A DNA stretch of 9,635 nt from Gammaproteobacteria bacterium (lineage in GTDB: Bacteria > Pseudomonadota > Gammaproteobacteria > Steroidobacterales > SZUA-146): positions 1-9,635 of the forward strand of contig JABDLQ010000117.1 of assembly GCA_013002925.1 (NCBI GenBank), written 5' to 3'. The position numbers were made by a program, and so were the translations under genes. Positions 5,415 through 9,635 of the stretch are shown here, in pieces; the stretch's first letter is position 1; each line of letters begins with the position of its first letter. The notes beneath the pieces were generated by a model, which saw only the letters and a list, made by a program, of their open reading frames with translations, was not told the origin of the DNA and searched no databases.

Positions 5415-7495
5415 TTAAATTTTCGCAGATGCTCGCCCTGACAAAAGCTGGAGCGATGGGACTTGGTGTGCCATTACTACTGTTGCTGTTATTGGCGATG
5501 ATGATTCTGCCATTACCACCGCTCGCTCTGGACGCCTTGTTCAGTTTTAATATTTCACTGTCACTGGTGATTGTACTGGCGGTCGTGTATGTCAGCCGGC
5601 CACTGGAGTTTTCGGTATTTCCGACCGTGCTGCTGGTAGTCACCTTATTGCGTCTGGCGCTTAATATTGCGTCAACACGGGTGGTGCTCCTCGAAGGTCA
5701 TACCGGCACCGGTGCTGCCGGCAAAGTGATTGAAGCCTTCGGTGATTTTGTGGTCGGCGGCAATTACGCTGTGGGACTGGTGGTGTTCACAATTCTCGTG
5801 ATCATAAATTTCGTCGTGGTCACCAAAGGCGCCGGACGGATCTCGGAAGTTACCGCACGTTTTACGCTCGATGCCATGCCCGGTAAACAAATGGCGATCG
5901 ACGCTGACCTCAATGCCGGTATCATTACGCAGGAAGAGGCCAAAACGCGTCGCCAGGATATCCGTGAGGAGGCGGATTTTTACGGTTCCATGGACGGCGC
6001 CAGCAAGTTCGTCCGCGGTGATGCAATCGCCGGAATTCTGATTCTTTTTATCAACATTATCGGTGGCATCTCGATCGGTATGGCCCAGCATGATCTGTCT
6101 CTGGCCGATGCCATGCACAACTACACGTTGCTGACTATCGGTGATGGACTGGTTGCCCAGATTCCCTCGCTGCTGCTGTCATCGGCCGTGGCGGTCATCG
6201 TAACCCGAGTGTCGAGTCAGCAGAATCTTGGTGACCAGGTGATTGGACAGTTGTTCGGTCATCCTCACGTGTTGTTAATCACGGCAGGCATTCTTACCAT
6301 GCTCGGCTTGATTCCGGGCATGCCCAACGTAGCGTTTCTGACCTTGGCGGCAGCCTGCGGTGGCGGTGCTTATCTGGCACGCAAGCGCGATGCTGCACCG
6401 GTCGCTGCCGAAGTACCTGAAGAGGCCGTCAGCACCGAACCTGCTGAACTGGGCTGGCAGGACATTCCACTGGTCGATGCCATCGGCCTGGAAGTTGGCT
6501 ACCGCCTGATCCCGCTGGTCGACCGTAACAGCGGCAATGAGCTATTGAACCGCATCAAGGGCGTGCGCAAAAAGACGTCGCAACAAATCGGATTCCTGAT
6601 CCAGCCGGTGCACGTTCGGGACAACCTGGAACTCGCGCCCAATGCATACCGGGTCGTGATCATGGGTGTTCCGGTCGCAGAGGCACAAGTGCATGTCGAC
6701 CGCGATCTGGCCATCAACCCGGGACAGGTCTTTGGCGAAATTTCCGGTATCGAAACACAGGACCCGGCGTTTGGTCTGGATGCCGTGTGGATCGAACCGG
6801 CAAACCGTGAACACGCCCAGACACTGGGCTATACCGTCGTTGATACCAGTACCGTAATAGCGACTCACCTCAGTCAGCTTGTGCAGCATCATGCCGCCGA
6901 CCTGTTTGGTCATCAGGAAGCCCAGCATCTGCTCGATCGCGTTGCTGAAACAGCTCCCAAACTGGTCGAGGACCTGGTTCCCAAGAGCATGCCAATGAGT
7001 ATTCTGGTGAAAGTACTGCAATCGTTACTCAATGAAAAAATTCCGTTGCGTAACATGCACAAGATCGTCGAGTCTCTGGCGGCCGCTGCCAGCCAAAGTC
7101 AGGATCCTGACACTCTCGCCGGTTTTGTACGCATTGCACTGGGACGCTCAATTGTCCAGCAAATCAGCGGCTTAAAGAAAGAACTGCCCGTATTGACGCT
7201 GAACCCGGAGTTGGCACAGTTATTGCAGAATTCTTTTCAGGCGAAGTCACCTGATGGTAGTGCCAATAATGCACCTGGCTTCGAACCCGATTTAGTGGAA
7301 CGCGTACACAGTGCGCTGAAAGAAGGAGCGAAACGCCAGGAAGCAGCAGGTGAGACACCCGTCCTGCTCGTCGAACCCGGATTGAGGTCGTGGTTTGCAC
7401 GGCTGGCACGACACTCCCTGCCAAACCTGAATGTTTTGGCGTTCAACGAAGTACCGGATGACAAGCCAATCCGGATGGTAGCAACCGTCGGCTAG
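5411..7495 (+). CDS. flhA: Flagellar export gate protein FlhA
   Basis: FlhA is the large export-gate protein whose nonameric cytoplasmic ring receives chaperone-substrate complexes and couples proton flow to export. The 694-residue length is close to E. coli FlhA (692). The N-terminal half has about eight membrane helices (about 18-320), with the FHIPEP-family cytoplasmic loop containing RISEVTARFTLDAMPGKQMA (143-162) and KFVRGDAIAG (199-208). Asp204 there appears to correspond to the functionally important Asp208 of Salmonella FlhA. An acidic, Ala/Glu/Pro-rich linker (about 328-348) leads to the cytoplasmic domain (about 350-694) with LVDRNSGNELLNRI (369-382). The start overlaps the flhB stop as ATGA, with AAGGA at 5400-5404. 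The stop codon falls in the left arm of a possible stem-loop. Confidence 0.97.
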   Translation: MIKFSQMLALTKAGAMGLGVPLLLLLLLAMMILPLPPLALDALFSFNISLSLVIVLAVVYVSRPLEFSVFPTVLLVVTLLRLALNIASTRVVLLEGHTGTGAAGKVIEAFGDFVVGGNYAVGLVVFTILVIINFVVVTKGAGRISEVTARFTLDAMPGKQMAIDADLNAGIITQEEAKTRRQDIREEADFYGSMDGASKFVRGDAIAGILILFINIIGGISIGMAQHDLSLADAMHNYTLLTIGDGLVAQIPSLLLSSAVAVIVTRVSSQQNLGDQVIGQLFGHPHVLLITAGILTMLGLIPGMPNVAFLTLAAACGGGAYLARKRDAAPVAAEVPEEAVSTEPAELGWQDIPLVDAIGLEVGYRLIPLVDRNSGNELLNRIKGVRKKTSQQIGFLIQPVHVRDNLELAPNAYRVVIMGVPVAEAQVHVDRDLAINPGQVFGEISGIETQDPAFGLDAVWIEPANREHAQTLGYTVVDTSTVIATHLSQLVQHHAADLFGHQEAQHLLDRVAETAPKLVEDLVPKSMPMSILVKVLQSLLNEKIPLRNMHKIVESLAAAASQSQDPDTLAGFVRIALGRSIVQQISGLKKELPVLTLNPELAQLLQNSFQAKSPDGSANNAPGFEPDLVERVHSALKEGAKRQEAAGETPVLLVEPGLRSWFARLARHSLPNLNVLAFNEVPDDKPIRMVATVG
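7212..7227 (+). promoter_or_regulatory. Candidate internal RpoN promoter inside flhA
   Basis: TGGCACA-GTTA-TTGCA matches the RpoN consensus except for A instead of G at the seventh base. The GG (7213-7214) and GC (7225-7226) are exactly 10 bases apart. If active it would start near base 7238 and supply flhF and flhG from about 310 bases upstream of flhF. The element lies in flhA codons for Leu-Ala-Gln-Leu-Leu-Gln, so a chance match cannot be excluded. Confidence 0.32.
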
Positions 7496-7533
7496 CCCGG
7501 CACGGCGGTGATGACCGCTCCGGCACCTGGCTA
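7493..7533 (+). other. Possible imperfect stem-loop at the flhA-flhF junction
   Basis: TAGCC (7493-7497) can pair with GGCTA (7529-7533), and GCGGT (7505-7509) with ACCGC (7514-7518) around a GATG loop. Between them lie a short GG/CC pairing and an asymmetric internal loop. The left arm contains the flhA stop codon. No T-run follows, so this is not a standard intrinsic terminator. It could modulate mRNA processing or flhF translation, or be chance. No folding energy was calculated. Confidence 0.3.
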
Positions 7534-7540
7534 AAGGCCC

Positions 7541-7544
7541 GAGG
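7541..7544 (+). promoter_or_regulatory. flhF ribosome binding site
   Basis: GAGG lies seven bases before the flhF ATG at 7552, an ideal spacing that supports this start. A competing out-of-frame ATG at 7545 directly abuts the site; it could use AAAGG at 7533-7537 or so instead and would read five codons before stopping at 7560-7562. Confidence 0.65.
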
Positions 7545-7551
7545 ATGACAG

Positions 7552-8862
7552 ATGAAAATTAAACGATTCATAGCAGCAAACATGCGTCAGGCGTTGCTGG
7601 ATGTCCGCAAGGAGCAGGGACCCAATGCCGTCATCCTCTCCAATCGCCGGGTTGACGGAGGCATCGAGGTCGTGGCAGCGGTTGACTACGATGAAACCTT
7701 GCTCAATCCCTCGTTCGGTCGCGTGCAAGACGATCGTGACGCAGCACCATTACCACCTGTCACAGAATCCACCACTGCATCAGATGACGCAGAAGAGCGC
7801 GTCAGCGTAATGCTTGACGACATTATCGAAGACGACGGTGTAACAACCGCTCCGGGCAGCACTGCGACAGTGTCACCATTTTGCGATGCACGTCCTCTTG
7901 AGATAAGCGCTGCGGACGAACCCGTAATCGACACCATGCAAAAAGAGTTGCAGGGTATGCGCCTGTTGCTCGAAGACCAGCTCGCCAGCCTGGCCTGGAA
8001 TGACGAAGTCAGGCGCGACCCGATGACGGTCTGCATCTTGCGTCATCTTGCCGCGTTCGGCCTCGATGCGGATATTGCACGCAGCGTCGCGGCTACCGCC
8101 GCACAGCAGCAAGACACACGCAACTACATGGACCGGGCGAACCGGTCGCTGGCCACCGCATTGCCGGTACTGGACGACAGCCTGCTCGAAACCGGCGGCG
8201 TGGTAGCAGTCGTTGGGCCAACCGGGGTCGGCAAAACCACCTCGATCGCTAAACTGGCAGCGCGCTTTGCATTGCGTCACGGCCGCGAGGAAGTGGCGTT
8301 GGTCAGCACAGACAGCTTTCGCATCGGCGCCCAGGAGCAACTTGCCACATTTGCCCGGATACTCGATGTACCCGTGCATCTGGTCACTGAAGAGGACGAT
8401 TTGTCGGTATTGCTGAGCACACTGACCAACAAGAAGCTGGTACTGATCGACACCGCCGGGGTCAGCCAGCGTGCTCAGGGTCTCACCGATCATCTGGGCG
8501 CTTTTGGTGAACATGCGACAAAGGTGCAAATTTATCTTGCACTGGCGGCCAACGCCCATGCGGGAACCCTGGATGAGGTTATTCGTGGATTCAGCCAGGT
8601 GGCGCTCAATGGCTGCATTCTGACCAAAGTGGATGAGAGCGCCAGCCTGGGTGCGGCGTTTTCGGCGGTCATCCGTCATCAGCTGCCCATTGCATTTTTC
8701 GCAAATGGACAGCGGGTACCCGAGGATTTGCATGCGGCCGCCGGAAAAAAGAATGCGATGGTCAACTACGGCATGCGCCTGATGCGCGAATCGCGACACC
8801 GACTAAGCGAGGAATTTATGGCCAGAAACTTTGGTGAGGTACGCACGCATGCATTTGCATAG
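7552..8862 (+). CDS. flhF: Flagellar placement GTPase FlhF
   Basis: FlhF is an SRP-family GTPase that marks the cell pole for flagellar assembly and is controlled by FlhG. The 436-residue protein starts with the family N-terminus MKIKRFIAANMRQAL and PNAVILSNRRVDGGIEVV (24-41). A disordered acidic B region follows (about 50-125), then the N domain (about 125-210) and the G domain. Nucleotide motifs are complete: GPTGVGKTT (222-230), STDSFRIGAQEQL (252-264), DTAGVSQR (300-307) and TKVDES (358-363), where TKLD is more usual. Length is normal (Pseudomonas FlhF is about 430). A 56-base gap separates it from flhA, and its last 14 bases overlap flhG. Confidence 0.96.
   Translation: MKIKRFIAANMRQALLDVRKEQGPNAVILSNRRVDGGIEVVAAVDYDETLLNPSFGRVQDDRDAAPLPPVTESTTASDDAEERVSVMLDDIIEDDGVTTAPGSTATVSPFCDARPLEISAADEPVIDTMQKELQGMRLLLEDQLASLAWNDEVRRDPMTVCILRHLAAFGLDADIARSVAATAAQQQDTRNYMDRANRSLATALPVLDDSLLETGGVVAVVGPTGVGKTTSIAKLAARFALRHGREEVALVSTDSFRIGAQEQLATFARILDVPVHLVTEEDDLSVLLSTLTNKKLVLIDTAGVSQRAQGLTDHLGAFGEHATKVQIYLALAANAHAGTLDEVIRGFSQVALNGCILTKVDESASLGAAFSAVIRHQLPIAFFANGQRVPEDLHAAAGKKNAMVNYGMRLMRESRHRLSEEFMARNFGEVRTHAFA
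8836..8839 (+). promoter_or_regulatory. flhG ribosome binding site inside flhF
   Basis: GAGG ends nine bases before the ATG at 8849 and supports that codon as the flhG start, which overlaps the last 14 bases of flhF. The ATG at 8849 is also the choice that keeps the DQAAGLR segment at the N-terminus. Confidence 0.6.
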
Positions 8863-9635
8863 TATTAACGGTGATCAGGCTGCAGGATTGCGCAAGCCAA
8901 CAGCGGCGCAACCGGTACGCGTTATCGCCATTACCGGGGGTAAGGGCGGTGTCGGCAAGACCATGGTGTCGATCAACCTGGCTTTGGCGTTAGCCGCGAG
9001 AAACCGGCGTGTCATGCTGTTGGACGCCGATCTGGGTCTTGCCAACGTTGATGTGTTGCTGGGCTTGCAGGTTGAACGCAACCTGTCACACGTTATGGAG
9101 GGCAGTTGCAACCTGGACGATATCATTCTCGATGGGCCTGGTGGCATTAAAGTGGTGCCGGCATCTTCCGGGGCCAGGCAATTGGCGAGCACGACTCCGG
9201 CGCAAAACAGCGGCCTGATCTGGGCATTCAGCGAGATGACCACTCCCGTCGATGACCTGGTGATAGACACAGCCGCTGGTATCGTCGATAGCGTCATCCG
9301 CTTTAGTTCAGCCGCGCAGGAAGTCGTGGTAGTTGTCTGCGACGAACCCGCGTCTATTACCGACGCGTATGCCCTGATCAAAGTGTTGAGCAGGGATCAT
9401 GGTGTCAAGCGATTTAATATTCTTGCCAACAAAACACGCGGCGCTGTCGATGGCCGTGAACTTTTTGAAAAAATCAGCAAAGTGGCACAACGTTTTCTCG
9501 AGGTCAGCCTGTCCTATATCGGACATGTACCGCACGACTCTTGCGTGCGCAAGGCGATTCAGCGGCAGTGCGGGGTTGTCGATCAGTTTCCAGCCAGTCG
9601 GGCAGCAAAGGCGTTTGATGATATCGCCAGCCAGG
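8849..9635 (+). CDS. flhG: Flagellar number regulator FlhG (FleN), MinD-like ATPase, 3' end outside window
   Basis: FlhG is a ParA/MinD-type ATPase that restricts polar flagellar number by acting on FlhF and, in relatives, on the FleQ/FlrA regulator. The window holds 262 codons, open at the right edge; Pseudomonas FleN is about 280 residues, so little is missing. Reading from ATG 8849 gives the deviant Walker A motif GGKGGVGKT at 30-38 with signature Lys32, LLDADLGLANVDVLLGL (57-73) with the catalytic-type Asp61, DTAAGI (140-145) and CDEPASITDAYALIK, all strongly FleN-like. The N-terminal DQAAGLRK (9-16) matches the DQAxxLR segment through which FlhG activates FlhF GTPase. The gene overlaps flhF by 14 bases in another frame. 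In relatives fliA and chemotaxis genes follow, but that is outside view. Confidence 0.95.
   Translation, partial: MHLHSINGDQAAGLRKPTAAQPVRVIAITGGKGGVGKTMVSINLALALAARNRRVMLLDADLGLANVDVLLGLQVERNLSHVMEGSCNLDDIILDGPGGIKVVPASSGARQLASTTPAQNSGLIWAFSEMTTPVDDLVIDTAAGIVDSVIRFSSAAQEVVVVVCDEPASITDAYALIKVLSRDHGVKRFNILANKTRGAVDGRELFEKISKVAQRFLEVSLSYIGHVPHDSCVRKAIQRQCGVVDQFPASRAAKAFDDIASQ

Noticed and set aside
7498..7518. RpoN promoter in the flhA-flhF gap, suggested by CGGCACG
   Set aside because: There is no TTGC-type -12 element at the required spacing.
7493..7540. Intrinsic terminator between flhA and flhF
   Set aside because: The possible hairpin is interrupted and is not followed by a run of T; readthrough into flhF is expected.
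7873..8799. 308-codon open frame on the minus strand opposite flhF
   Set aside because: It lies entirely antisense to a clear FlhF GTPase domain, shows no recognisable domain, and is His/Cys/Gln-rich as expected of a shadow frame.

Overview
The window is one continuous plus-strand block of flagellar biosynthesis genes: fliL, fliM, fliN, fliO, fliP, fliQ, fliR, flhB, flhA, flhF and the first 262 codons of flhG, which runs off the right edge. Every product is recognisable from conserved motifs and typical length, so this is a core locus, not an accessory island. I see no RNA genes, mobile elements, CRISPR arrays or large repeats. No stretch over 300 bases lacks a gene. The longest gaps are the 60-base leader before fliL and the 56-base gap between flhA and flhF.

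The gene order, the presence of flhF and flhG (polar flagellar placement and number control), and a textbook sigma-54 (RpoN) promoter in front of fliL point to a polarly flagellated, non-enteric gammaproteobacterium of the Pseudomonas/Vibrio/Xanthomonas type. The uninterrupted flhB-flhA-flhF-flhG run resembles Xanthomonas-type or Vibrio-type clusters more than Pseudomonas, where flhB and flhA are apart. Genus cannot be decided from the sequence. Base composition looks even, somewhat above 50% G+C, with no obvious sign of recent transfer.

Layout: bases 1-60 hold the RpoN promoter and the fliL ribosome binding site. Bases 61-1992 encode the motor-associated and switch proteins FliL, FliM and FliN. 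Bases 2006-7495 encode the flagellar type III export gate: FliO (assembly factor), FliP/FliQ/FliR (export channel), FlhB (specificity switch) and FlhA (major export gate protein). Bases 7552-9635 encode FlhF (SRP-type GTPase setting the pole) and FlhG (MinD-like ATPase limiting flagellar number). Many junctions are ATGA start/stop overlaps or gaps of a few bases, so translation is probably coupled along the transcript.

No undescribed system is visible. The points worth a second look are regulatory or fine-scale: the fliL RpoN promoter, a second RpoN-like element inside flhA, the structured flhA-flhF junction with a five-codon ORF over the flhF start, two homopolymer tracts early in flhB, and a five-proline run in FliR.
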